A stretch of DNA of 64,000 bases from Auanema rhodensis. Its lineage: Eukaryota > Nematoda > Chromadorea > Rhabditida > Rhabditidae. Numbering within the stretch: the stretch's first letter is position 1; the number at the start of each line of letters is the position of its first letter. A program made the position numbers and the translations under genes. The notes under the pieces were generated by a model. The model saw nothing but the letters and a program-made list of their open reading frames with translations, was not told where the DNA came from and did not search any database. Positions 11,653 through 24,223 of the stretch are shown here, one piece after another. The stretch spans positions 19,507,267 to 19,571,266 of the forward strand of contig OZ059898.1 in NCBI GenBank assembly GCA_964057225.1, read 5' to 3'.

Positions 11653-14600
11653 TATCAACTGATATAAGTTCACACTTATATCCTCGATTTTCACCCTGAA
11701 GAATTAATTTTTTCGTTGAATAACATTAGCCATCGTCTTTGCCTTATAAAAAGGAATCTAAAAACATTTACTTTTTGCTAAATTATTTTGAAATTTTTCG
11801 AAAAAATTTTTGTCAAAATGTTTTTGGAAGCAATGTTGAGTGTACATGGAAACTCAACATACACTAATGCATCATTTTTCAAACGATCATAACTAATTTT
11901 TGTATTAAACGTTTCTCAATGTAGTATAGTGCATTCGATGCGGATTTTTAAGCTGCGTCGATCTGTGTTGTCAGATTTGCGCTAGCTTAAAAATGCACCG
12001 AGACATCAACTGATATAAGTTCACACTTATATCCTCGATTTTCACCCTGAAGAATTAATTTTTTCGTTGAATAACATTGTCCATCGTCTTTGCCTTGAAA
12101 AAAGAAATCTAAAAACATTTACTTTTTGCTAAATTATTTTGAAATTTTTCGAAAAAATTTTTGTCAAAATGTTTTTGGAAGCAATGTTGAGTGTACATGG
12201 AAACTCAACATACACTAATGCATCATTTTTCAAACGATCATAACTAATTTCTGTATTAAACGTTTCTCAATGTAGTATAGTGCATTCGATGCGGATTTTT
12301 AAGCTGCGTCGATCTGTGTTATCAGATTTGCGCTAGCTTAAAAATGCACCGAGACATCAACTGATATAAGTTCACACTTATATCCTCGATTTTCACCCTG
12401 AAGAATTAATTTTTTCGTTGAATAACGTTGTCCATCGTCTTTGCCTTGAAAAAAGGAATCTAAAAACATCTACTTTTTGCTAAATTATTTCGAAATTTTT
12501 CGAAAAAATTTTTGTCAAAATGTTTTTGGAAGCAATGTTGAGTGTACATGGAAACTCAACATACACTAATGCATCATTTTTCAAACGATCATAACTAATT
12601 TTTGTATTAAGCGTTTTTCAATGTAGTATAGTGCATTCGATGCGGATTTTTAAGCTGCGTCGATCTGTGTTATCAGATTTGCGCTAGCTTAAAAATGCAC
12701 CGAGACATCAACTGATATAAGTTCACACTTATATCCTCGATTTTCACCCTGAAGAATTTATTTTTTCGTTGAATAACATTGTCCATCGTCTTTGCCTTGA
12801 AAAAAGGAATCTAAAAACATCTACTTTTTGCTAAATTATTCTGAAATTTTTCGAAAAAATTTTTGTCAAAATGTTTTTGGAAGCAATGTTGAGTGTACAT
12901 GGAAACTCAACATACACTAATGCATCATTTTTCAAACGATCATAACTAATTTCTGTATTAAGCGTTTCTCAATGTAGTATAGTGCATTCGATGCGGATTT
13001 TTAAGCTGCGTCGATCTGTGTTGTCAGATTTGCGCTAGCTTAAAAATGCACCGAGATATCAACTGATATAAGTTCACACTTATATCCTCGATTTTCACCC
13101 TGAAGAATTAATTTTTTCGTTGAATAACATTGTCCATCGTCTTTGCCTTGAAAAAAGAAATCTAAAAACATTTACTTTTTGCTAAATTATTTTGAAATTT
13201 TTCGAAAAAATTTTTGTCAAAATGTTTTTGGAAGCAATGTTGAGTGTACATGGAAACTCAACATACACTATTGCATCATTTTTCAAACGATCATAACTAA
13301 TTTTTGTATTAAGCGTTTCTCAATGTAGTATAGTGCATTCGATGCTGATTTTTAAGCTGCGTCGATTTGTGTTATCAGATTTGCGCTAGCTTAAAAATGC
13401 ACCGAGACATCAACTGATATAAGTTCACACTTATATCCTCGATTTTCACCCTGAAGAATTAATTTTTTCGTTGAATAACGTTGTCCATCGTCTTTGCCTT
13501 GAAAAAAGGAATCTAAAAACATCTACTTTTTGCTAAATTATTTCGAAATTTTTCCAAAAAATTTTTGTCAAAATGTTTTTGGAAGCAATGTTGAGTGTAC
13601 ATGGAAACTCAACATACACTAATGCATCATTTTTCAAACGATCATAACTAATTTTTGTATTAAGCGTTTTTCAATGTAGTATAGTGCATTCGATGCGGAT
13701 TTTTAAGCTGCGTCGATCTGTGTTGTCAGATTTGCGCTAGCTTAAAAATGCACCGAGACATCAACTGATATAAGTTCACACTTATATCCTCGATTTTCAC
13801 CCTGAAGAATTAATTTTTTCGTTGAATAACATTGTCCATCGTCTTTGCCTTGAAAAAAGAAATCTAAAAACATTTACTTTTTGCTAAATTATTTTGAAAT
13901 TTTTCGAAAAAATTTTTGTCAAAATGTTTTTGGAAGCAATGTTGAGTGTACATGGAAACTCAACATACACTAATGCATCATTTTTCAAACGATCATAACT
14001 AATTTCTGTATTAAACGTTTCTCAATGTAGTATAGTGCATTCGATGCGGATTTTTAAGCTGCGTCGATCTGTGTTGTCAGATTTGCGCTAGCTTAAAAAT
14101 GCACCGAGACATCAACTGATACAAGTTCACACTTATATCCTCGATTTTCACCCTGAAGAAATAATTTTTTCGTTGAATAACATTGTCCATCGTCTTTGCC
14201 TTGAAAAAAGAAATCTAAAAACATTTACTTTTTGCTAAATTATTTTGAAATATTTCGAAAAAATTTTTGTCAAAATGTTTTTGGAAGCAATGTTGAGTGT
14301 ACATGGAAACTCAACATACACTATTGCATCATTTTTCAAACGATCATAACTAATTTTTGTATTAAGCGTTTCTCAATGTAGTATAGTGCATTCGATGCTG
14401 ATTTTTAAGCTGCGTCGATTTGTGTTATCAGATTTGCGCTAGCTTAAAAATGCACCGAGACATCAACTGATATAAGTTCACACTTATATCCTCGATTTTC
14501 ACCCTGAAGAATTAATTTTTTCGTTGAATAACGTTGTCCATCGTCTTTGCCTTGAAAAAAGGAATCTAAAAACATCTACTTTTTGCTAAATTATTTCGAA

Positions 14601-15795
14601 ATTTTTCGAAAAAATTTTTGTCAAAATGTTTTTGGAAGCAATGTTGAGTGTACATGGAAACTCAACATACACTAATGCATCATTTTTCAAACGATCATAA
14701 CTAATTTTTGTATTAAGCGTTTTTCAATGTAGTATAGTGCATTCGATGCGGATTTTTAAGCTGCGTCGATCTGTGTTATCAGATTTGCGCTAGCTTAAAA
14801 ATGCACCGAGACATCAACTGATATAAGTTCACACTTATATCCTCGATTTTCACCCTGAAGAATTTATTTTTTCGTTGAATAACATTGTCCATCGTCTTTG
14901 CCTTGAAAAAAGGAATCTAAAAACATCTACTTTTTGCTAAATTATTCTGAAATTTTTCGAAAAAATTTTTGTCAAAATGTTTTTGGAAGCAATGTTGAGT
15001 GTACATGGAAACTCAACATACACTAATGCATCATTTTTCAAACGATCATAACTAATTTCTGTATTAAACGTTTCTCAATGTAGTATAGTGCATTCGATGC
15101 GGATTTTTAAGCTGCGTCGATCTGTGTTATCAGATTTGCGCTAGCTTAAAAATGCACCGAGACATCAACTGATATAAGTTCACACTTATATCCTCGATTT
15201 TCACCCTGAAGAATTGATTTTTTCGTTGAATAACATTGTCCATCGTCTTTGCCTTGAAAAACGAAATCTGAAAACTTCTACTTTTTGCTAAATTATTTTG
15301 AAATTTTTCGAAAAAATTTTTGTCAAAATGTTTTTGGAAGCAATGTTGAGTGTACATGGAAACTCAACATACACTAATGCATCATTTTTCAAACGATCAC
15401 AACTAATTTTTGTATAAAGCGTTTCTCAATGTCGTATAGTGCATTCGATGCAGATTTGTAAGCTGCGTCGATCTGTGTTATCAGATTTGCGCTAGCTTAA
15501 AAATGCACCGAGATATCAACTGATATAAGTTCACACTTATATCCTCGATTTTCACCCTGAAGAATTAATTTTTTCGTTGAATAACATAAGCCATCGTCTT
15601 TGCCTTAAAAAAAGGAATCTAAAAACATTTACTTTTTGCTAAATTATTTTGAAATTTTTCGAAAAAATTTTTGTCAAAATGTTTTTGGAAGCAATGTTGA
15701 GTGTACATGGAAACTCAACATACACTAATGCATTATTTTTCAAACGATCATAACTAATTTTTGTATTGAGCGTTTCTCAATGTAGTATAGTGCAT

Positions 15796-17199
15796 TCGAT
15801 GCGGATTTTTAAGCTGCGTCGATCTGTGTTATCAGATTTGCGCTAGCTTAAAAATGCACCGAGATATCAACTGATATAAGTTCACACTTATTTCCTCGAT
15901 TTTCACCCTGAAGAATTAATTTTTTCGTTGAATAACGTTGTCCATCGTCTTTGCCTTGAAAAAAGGAATCTAAAAACATCTACTTTTTGCTAAATTATTT
16001 CGAAATTTTTCGAAAAAATTTTTGTCAAAATGTTTTTGGAAGCAATGTTGAGTGTACATGGAAACTCAACATACACTAATGCATCATTTTTCAAACGATC
16101 ATAACTAATTTTTGTATTAAGCGTTTTTCAATGTAGTATAGTGCATTCGATGCGGATTTTTAAGCTGCGTCGATCTGTGTTATCAGATTTGCGCTAGCTT
16201 AAAAATGCACCGAGACATCAACTGATATAAGTTCACACTTATATCCTCGATTTTCACCCTGAAGAATTTATTTTTTCGTTGAATAACATTGTCCATCGTC
16301 TTTGCCTTGAAAAAAGGAATCTAAAAACATCTACTTTTTGCTAAATTATTCTGAAATTTTTCGAAAAAATTTTTGTCAAAATGTTTTTGGAAGCAATGTT
16401 GAGTGTACATGGAAACTCAACATACACTAATGCATCATTTTTCAAACGATCATAACTAATTTCTGTATTAAACGTTTCTCAATGTAGTATAGTGCATTCG
16501 ATGCGGATTTTTAAGCTGCGTCGATCTGTGTTATCAGATTTGCGCTAGCTTAAAAATGCACCGAGACATCAACTGATATAAGTTCACACTTATATCCTCG
16601 ATTTTCACCCTGAAGAATTGATTTTTTCGTTGAATAACATTGTCCATCGTCTTTGCCTTGAAAAACGAAATCTGAAAACTTCTACTTTTTGCTAAATTAT
16701 TTTGAAATTTTTCGAAAAAATTTTTGTCAAAATGTTTTTGGAAGCAATGTTGAGTGTACATGGAAACTCAACATACACTAATGCATCATTTTTCAAACGA
16801 TCACAACTAATTTTTGTATAAAGCGTTTCTCAATGTCGTATAGTGCATTCGATGCAGATTTGTAAGCTGCGTCGATCTGTGTTATCAGATTTGCGCTAGC
16901 TTAAAAATGCACCGAGATATCAACTGATATAAGTTCACACTTATATCCTCGATTTTCACCCTGAAGAATTAATTTTTTCGTTGAATAACATAAGCCATCG
17001 TCTTTGCCTTAAAAAAAGGAATCTAAAAACATTTACTTTTTGCTAAATTATTTTGAAATTTTTCGAAAAAATTTTTGTCAAAATGTTTTTGGAAGCAATG
17101 TTGAGTGTACATGGAAACTCAACATACACTAATGCATTATTTTTCAAACGATCATAACTAATTTTTGTATTGAGCGTTTCTCAATGTAGTATAGTGCAT
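15796..17199. repeat. Four-monomer insertion or duplication (1404 bp) within the 15-mer
   Basis: Present in the first unit and absent from the second. The rare base pattern 'gtcgtatag' occurs at 15431, 16835 and 20698: 1404 bp apart within copy 1 and once in copy 2. The monomer at 15796 is private, with 'cttatttcc' in the dyad 2 arm. Confidence 0.75.
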
Positions 17200-17362
17200 T
17201 CGATGCGGATTTTTAAGCTGCGTCGATCTGTGTTATCAGATTTGCGCTAGCTTAAAAATGCACCGAGACATCAACTGATATAAGTTCACACTTATATCCT
17301 CGATTTTCACCCTGAAGAAATAATTTTTTCGTTGAATAACATTGTCCATCGTCTTTGCCTTG

Positions 17363-17374
17363 AAAAAAAAAAAA
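17363..17374 (+). repeat. 12-A homopolymer replacing 'aaaaaaggaa'
   Basis: The usual ten-base stretch has become an uninterrupted run of twelve A, adding 2 bp. The same run sits at 21226, exactly one duplicated unit (3863 bp) later, so one slippage event was copied. It is one of only about three independent length changes seen in the window. Confidence 0.85.
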
Positions 17375-17552
17375 TCTAAAAACATCTACTTTTTGCTAAA
17401 TTATTTTGAAATTTTTCCAAAAAATTTTTGTCAAAATGTTTTTGGAAGCAATGTTGAGTGTACATGGAAACTCAACATACACTAATGCATCATTTTTCAA
17501 ACAATCATAACTAATTTTTGTATTAAGCGTTTCTCAATGTAGAATAGTGCAT

Positions 17553-20500
17553 TCGATGCAGTTTTGTAAGCTGCGTCGATCTGTTTGATCAGATTTGGGC
17601 TAGCTTAAAAATGCACCGAGATATCAACTGATATAAGTTCACACTTATATCCTCGATTTTCACCCTGAAGAATTAATTTTTTCGTTGAATAACGTTGTCC
17701 ATCGTCTTTGCCTTGAAAAAAGGAATCTAAAAACATCTACTTTTTGCTAAATTATTTCGAAATTTTTCGAAAAAATTTTTGTCAAAATGTTTTTGGAAGC
17801 AATGTTGAGTGTACATGGAAACTCAACATACACTAATGCATCATTTTTCAAACGATCATAACTAATTTTTGTATTAAGCGTTTTTCAATGTAGTATAGTG
17901 CATTCGATGCGGATTTTTAAGCTGCGTCGATCTGTGTTATCAGATTTGCGCTAGCTTAAAAATGCACCGAGACATCAACTGATATAAGTTCACACTTATA
18001 TCCTCGATTTTCACCCTGAAGAATTTATTTTTTCGTTGAATAACATTGTCCATCGTCTTTGCCTTGAAAAAAGGAATCTAAAAACATCTACTTTTTGCTA
18101 AATTATTCTGAAATTTTTCGAAAAAATTTTTGTCAAAATGTTTTTGGAAGCAATGTTGAGTGTACATGGAAACTCAACATACACTAATGCATCATTTTTC
18201 AAACGATCATAACTAATTTCTGTATTAAGCGTTTCTCAATGTAGTATAGTGCATTCGATGCGGATTTTTAAGCTGCGTCGATCTGTGTTGTCAGATTTGC
18301 GCTAGCTTAAAAATGCACCGAGATATCAACTGATATAAGTTCACACTTATATCCTCGATTTTCACCCTGAAGAATTAATTTTTTCGTTGAATAACATTGT
18401 CCATCGTCTTTGCCTTGAAAAAAGAAATCTAAAAACATTTACTTTTTGCTAAATTATTTTGAAATTTTTCGAAAAAATTTTTGTCAAAATGTTTTTGGAA
18501 GCAATGTTGAGTGTACATGGAAACTCAACATACACTATTGCATCATTTTTCAAACGATCATAACTAATTTTTGTATTAAGCGTTTCTCAATGTAGTATAG
18601 TGCATTCGATGCTGATTTTTAAGCTGCGTCGATTTGTGTTATCAGATTTGCGCTAGCTTAAAAATGCACCGAGACATCAACTGATATAAGTTCACACTTA
18701 TATCCTCGATTTTCACCCTGAAGAATTAATTTTTTCGTTGAATAACGTTGTCCATCGTCTTTGCCTTGAAAAAAGGAATCTAAAAACATCTACTTTTTGC
18801 TAAATTATTTCGAAATTTTTCCAAAAAATTTTTGTCAAAATGTTTTTGGAAGCAATGTTGAGTGTACATGGAAACTCAACATACACTAATGCATCATTTT
18901 TCAAACGATCATAACTAATTTTTGTATTAAGCGTTTTTCAATGTAGTATAGTGCATTCGATGCGGATTTTTAAGCTGCGTCGATCTGTGTTGTCAGATTT
19001 GCGCTAGCTTAAAAATGCACCGAGACATCAACTGATATAAGTTCACACTTATATCCTCGATTTTCACCCTGAAGAATTAATTTTTTCGTTGAATAACATT
19101 GTCCATCGTCTTTGCCTTGAAAAAAGAAATCTAAAAACATTTACTTTTTGCTAAATTATTTTGAAATTTTTCGAAAAAATTTTTGTCAAAATGTTTTTGG
19201 AAGCAATGTTGAGTGTACATGGAAACTCAACATACACTAATGCATCATTTTTCAAACGATCATAACTAATTTCTGTATTAAACGTTTCTCAATGTAGTAT
19301 AGTGCATTCGATGCGGATTTTTAAGCTGCGTCGATCTGTGTTGTCAGATTTGCGCTAGCTTAAAAATGCACCGAGACATCAACTGATACAAGTTCACACT
19401 TATATCCTCGATTTTCACCCTGAAGAAATAATTTTTTCGTTGAATAACATTGTCCATCGTCTTTGCCTTGAAAAAAGAAATCTAAAAACATTTACTTTTT
19501 GCTAAATTATTTTGAAATATTTCGAAAAAATTTTTGTCAAAATGTTTTTGGAAGCAATGTTGAGTGTACATGGAAACTCAACATACACTATTGCATCATT
19601 TTTCAAACGATCATAACTAATTTTTGTATTAAGCGTTTCTCAATGTAGTATAGTGCATTCGATGCTGATTTTTAAGCTGCGTCGATTTGTGTTATCAGAT
19701 TTGCGCTAGCTTAAAAATGCACCGAGACATCAACTGATATAAGTTCACACTTATATCCTCGATTTTCACCCTGAAGAATTAATTTTTTCGTTGAATAACG
19801 TTGTCCATCGTCTTTGCCTTGAAAAAAGGAATCTAAAAACATCTACTTTTTGCTAAATTATTTCGAAATTTTTCGAAAAAATTTTTGTCAAAATGTTTTT
19901 GGAAGCAATGTTGAGTGTACATGGAAACTCAACATACACTAATGCATCATTTTTCAAACGATCATAACTAATTTTTGTATTAAGCGTTTTTCAATGTAGT
20001 ATAGTGCATTCGATGCGGATTTTTAAGCTGCGTCGATCTGTGTTATCAGATTTGCGCTAGCTTAAAAATGCACCGAGACATCAACTGATATAAGTTCACA
20101 CTTATATCCTCGATTTTCACCCTGAAGAATTTATTTTTTCGTTGAATAACATTGTCCATCGTCTTTGCCTTGAAAAAAGGAATCTAAAAACATCTACTTT
20201 TTGCTAAATTATTCTGAAATTTTTCGAAAAAATTTTTGTCAAAATGTTTTTGGAAGCAATGTTGAGTGTACATGGAAACTCAACATACACTAATGCATCA
20301 TTTTTCAAACGATCATAACTAATTTCTGTATTAAACGTTTCTCAATGTAGTATAGTGCATTCGATGCGGATTTTTAAGCTGCGTCGATCTGTGTTATCAG
20401 ATTTGCGCTAGCTTAAAAATGCACCGAGACATCAACTGATATAAGTTCACACTTATATCCTCGATTTTCACCCTGAAGAATTGATTTTTTCGTTGAATAA

Positions 20501-21415
20501 CATTGTCCATCGTCTTTGCCTTGAAAAACGAAATCTGAAAACTTCTACTTTTTGCTAAATTATTTTGAAATTTTTCGAAAAAATTTTTGTCAAAATGTTT
20601 TTGGAAGCAATGTTGAGTGTACATGGAAACTCAACATACACTAATGCATCATTTTTCAAACGATCACAACTAATTTTTGTATAAAGCGTTTCTCAATGTC
20701 GTATAGTGCATTCGATGCAGATTTGTAAGCTGCGTCGATCTGTGTTATCAGATTTGCGCTAGCTTAAAAATGCACCGAGATATCAACTGATATAAGTTCA
20801 CACTTATATCCTCGATTTTCACCCTGAAGAATTAATTTTTTCGTTGAATAACATAAGCCATCGTCTTTGCCTTAAAAAAAGGAATCTAAAAACATTTACT
20901 TTTTGCTAAATTATTTTGAAATTTTTCGAAAAAATTTTTGTCAAAATGTTTTTGGAAGCAATGTTGAGTGTACATGGAAACTCAACATACACTAATGCAT
21001 TATTTTTCAAACGATCATAACTAATTTTTGTATTGAGCGTTTCTCAATGTAGTATAGTGCATTCGATGCGGATTTTTAAGCTGCGTCGATCTGTGTTATC
21101 AGATTTGCGCTAGCTTAAAAATGCACCGAGACATCAACTGATATAAGTTCACACTTATATCCTCGATTTTCACCCTGAAGAAATAATTTTTTCGTTGAAT
21201 AACATTGTCCATCGTCTTTGCCTTGAAAAAAAAAAAATCTAAAAACATCTACTTTTTGCTAAATTATTTTGAAATTTTTCCAAAAAATTTTTGTCAAAAT
21301 GTTTTTGGAAGCAATGTTGAGTGTACATGGAAACTCAACATACACTAATGCATCATTTTTCAAACAATCATAACTAATTTTTGTATTAAGCGTTTCTCAA
21401 TGTAGAATAGTGCAT
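17553..21415. repeat. 11-monomer unit (3863 bp), copy 2 of the tandem duplication
   Basis: Eleven monomers, 11 x 351 + 2. It repeats 12286-17552 minus the four-monomer segment 15796-17199. Shared rare markers include 'ttccaaaa' (13553 and 18820), 'aaatatttcg', 'actattgc', 'gtcgtatag' and the 12-A run. The left end (17553-17630, 'gcagttttgt', 'ctgtttgatc', 'gggcta') matches 21416 onward rather than 12286, which fits a crossover inside that monomer. Confidence 0.8.
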
Positions 21416-24223
21416 TCGATGCAGTTTTGTAAGCTGCGTCGATCTGTTTGATCAGATTTGGGCTAGCTTAAAAATGCACCGAGATATCAACTGATATAAG
21501 TTCACACTTATATCCTCGATTTTCACCCTGAAGAATTAATTTTTTCGTTGAATAACATTGTCCATCGTCTTTGCCTTGAAAAAAGGAATCTAAAAACATC
21601 TACTTTTTGCTAAATTATTCTGAAATTTTTCGAAAAAATTTTGGTCAAAATGTTTTTGGAAGCAATGTTGAGTGTACATGGAAACTCAACATACACTAAT
21701 GCATCATTTTTCAAACAATCATAACTAATTTTTGTATTAAGCGTTTCTCAATGTAGAATAGTGCATTCGATGCGGATTTTTAAGCTGCGTCGATCTGTGT
21801 TATCAGATTTGGGCTAGCTTAAAAATGCACCGAGATATCAACTGATATAAGTTCACACTTATATCCTCGATTTTCACCCTGAAGAATTAATTTTTTCGTT
21901 GAATAACATTGTCCATCGTCTTTGCCTTGAAAAACGAAATCTGAAAACATCTACTTTTTGCTAAATTATTTTGAAATTTTTCGAAAAAATTTTTGTCAAA
22001 ATGTTTTTGGAAGCAATGTTGAGTGTACATGGAAACTCAACATACACTAATGCATCATTTTTCAAACAATCATAACTAATTTTTGTATTAAGCGTTTCTC
22101 AATGTAGAATAGTGCATTCGATGCGGATTTTTAAGCTGCGTCGATCTGTGTTATCAGATTTGGGCTAGCTTAAAAATGCACCGAGATATCAACTGATATA
22201 AGTTCACACTTATATCCTCGATTTTCACCCTGAAGAATTAATTTTTTCGTTGAATAACATTGTCCATCGTCTTTGCCTTGAAAAACGAAATCTGAAAACA
22301 TCTACTTTTTGCTAAATTATTTTGAAATTTTTCGAAAAAATTTTTGTCAAAATGTTTTTGGAAGCAATGTTGAGTGTACATGGAAACTCAACATACACTA
22401 ATGCATCATTTTTCAAACAATCATAACTAATTTTTGTATTAAGCGTTTCTCAATGTAGAATAGTGCATTCGATGCGGATTTTTAAGCTGCGTCGATCTGT
22501 GTTATCAGATTTGGGCTAGCTTAAAAATGCACCGAGATATCAACTGATATAAGTTCACACTTATATCCTCGATTTTCACCCTGAAGAATTAATTTTTTCG
22601 TTGAATAACATTGTCCATCGTCTTTGCCTTGAAAAAAGGAATCTAAAAACATCTACTTTTTGCTAAATTATTCTGAAATTTTTCGAAAAAATTTTGGTCA
22701 AAATGTTTTTGGAAGCAATGTTGAGTGTACATGAAAACTCAACATACACTAATGCATCATTTTTCAAACAATCATAACTAATTTTTGTATTAAGCGTTTC
22801 TTAATGTAGAATAGTGCATTCGATGCGGATTTTTAAGCTGCGTCGATCTGTGTTATCAGATTTGGGCTAGCTTAAAAATGCACCGAGATATCAACTGATA
22901 TAAGTTCACACTTATATCCTCGATTTTCACCCTGAAGAATTAATTTTTTCGTTGAATAACATTGTCCATCGTCTTTGCCTTGAAAAACGAAATCTGAAAA
23001 CATCTACTTTTTGCTAAATTATTTTGAAATTTTTCGAAAAAATTTTTGTCAAAATGTTTTTGGAAGCAATGTTGAGTGTACATGGAAACTCAACATACAC
23101 TAATGCATCATTTTTCAAACAATCATAACTAATTTTTGTATTAAGCGTTTCTCAATGTAGAATAGTGCATTCGATGCGGATTTTTAAGCTGCGTCGATCT
23201 GTGTTATCAGATTTGGGCTAGCTTAAAAATGCACCGAGATATCAACTGATATAAGTTCACACTTATATCCTCGATTTTCACCCTGAAGAATTAATTTTTT
23301 CGTTGAATAACATTGTCCATCGTCTTTGCCTTGAAAAACGAAATCTGAAAACATCTACTTTTTGCTAAATTATTTTGAAATTTTTCGAAAAAATTTTTGT
23401 CAAAATGTTTTTGGAAGCAATGTTGAGTGTACATGGAAACTCAACATACACTAATGCATCATTTTTCAAACAATCATAACTAATTTTTGTATTAAGCGTT
23501 TCTCAATGTAGAATAGTGCATTCGATGCGGATTTTTAAGCTGCGTCGATCTGTGTTATCAGATTTGGGCTAGCTTAAAAATGCACCGAGATATCAACTGA
23601 TATAAGTTCACACTTATATCCTCGATTTTCACCCTGAAGAATTAATTTTTTCGTTGAATAACATTGTCCATCGTCTTTGCCTTAAAAAAAGGAATCTAAA
23701 AACATCTACTTTTTGCTAAATTATTTTGAAATTTTTCGAAAAAATTTTTGTCAAAATGTTTTTGGAAGCAATGTTGAGTGTACATGGAAACTCAACATAC
23801 ACTAATGCATCATTTTTCAAACAATCATAACTAATTTTTGTATTAAGCGTTTCTCAATGTAGAATAGTGCATTCGATGCGGATTTTTAAGCTGCGTCGAT
23901 CTGTGTTATCAGATTTGGGCTAGCTTAAAAATGCACCGAGATATCAACTGATATAAGTTCACACTTATATCCTCGATTTTCACCCTGAAGAATTAATTTT
24001 TTCGTTGAATAACATTGTCCATCGTCTTTGCCTTGAAAAAAGGAATCTAAAAACATCTACTTTTTGCTAAATTATTTCGAAATTTTTCGAAAAAATTTTT
24101 GTCAAAATGTTTTTGGAAGCAATGTTGAGTGTACATGGAAACTCAACATACACTAATGCATCATTTTTCAAACGATCATAACTAATTTTTGTATTAAGCG
24201 TTTTTCAATGTAGTATAGTGCAT
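21416..24223. repeat. Region C: 'gggcta' subfamily, eight tandem monomers with a trimer pattern
   Basis: Every monomer has G at position 46 ('gggctagc' rather than 'gcgctagc'), 'gagatatc' and, except the last, 'caatcataac' with 'tagaatag'. Within it, 21416-22468 and 22469-23521 form a 3-monomer repeat (1053 bp): one 'aaagga' monomer with the rare 'attttggtc', then two near-identical 'aacgaaatctg' monomers. Copy 2 has private changes 'acatgaaaac' (about 22731) and 'ttaatgtag' (about 22801). Confidence 0.8.

Larger units (their letters stand above)
1..12285. repeat. Region A: heterogeneous monomer domain, 35 copies
   Basis: Thirty-five monomers, each exactly 351 bp, with the widest mix of variants in the window. 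Variants include 'attgat', 'atttat', 'attaat' or 'aataat' at 121-123, 'gtcag' at 36, 'gctgat' at 8, 'gcagat' at 8 and 'aacgttg' at 142. There is no single HOR over the domain. Instead there are local dimers (3862-5616 and 6670-8073), a run of three near-identical monomers (8074-9126), and block copies 11, 31 and 32 monomers away. No gene or non-satellite sequence is present. Confidence 0.85.
12286..17552. repeat. 15-monomer unit (5267 bp), copy 1 of a tandem duplication
   Basis: Fifteen monomers, 15 x 351 + 2. Most of it is repeated at 17553-21415, either at an offset of 5267 bp (12363 to about 15800) or 3863 bp (about 16150 to 17552). It contains four extra monomers (15796-17199), of which the last three repeat the three at 14743-15795. 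The +2 comes from a 12-A run at 17363. The first about 77 bp differ from the partner copy, which puts the breakpoint near 12363 and 17630. Confidence 0.8.

Noticed and set aside
15130-15357. 75-codon minus-strand frames (also at 16534, 20397, 25664 and 29174)
   Set aside because: The same stretch of the repeat read in one frame; copies sit at multiples of 351 bp and exist only where a substitution removes a stop. The low-complexity Phe/Lys/Gln-rich product follows from the A/T tracts.
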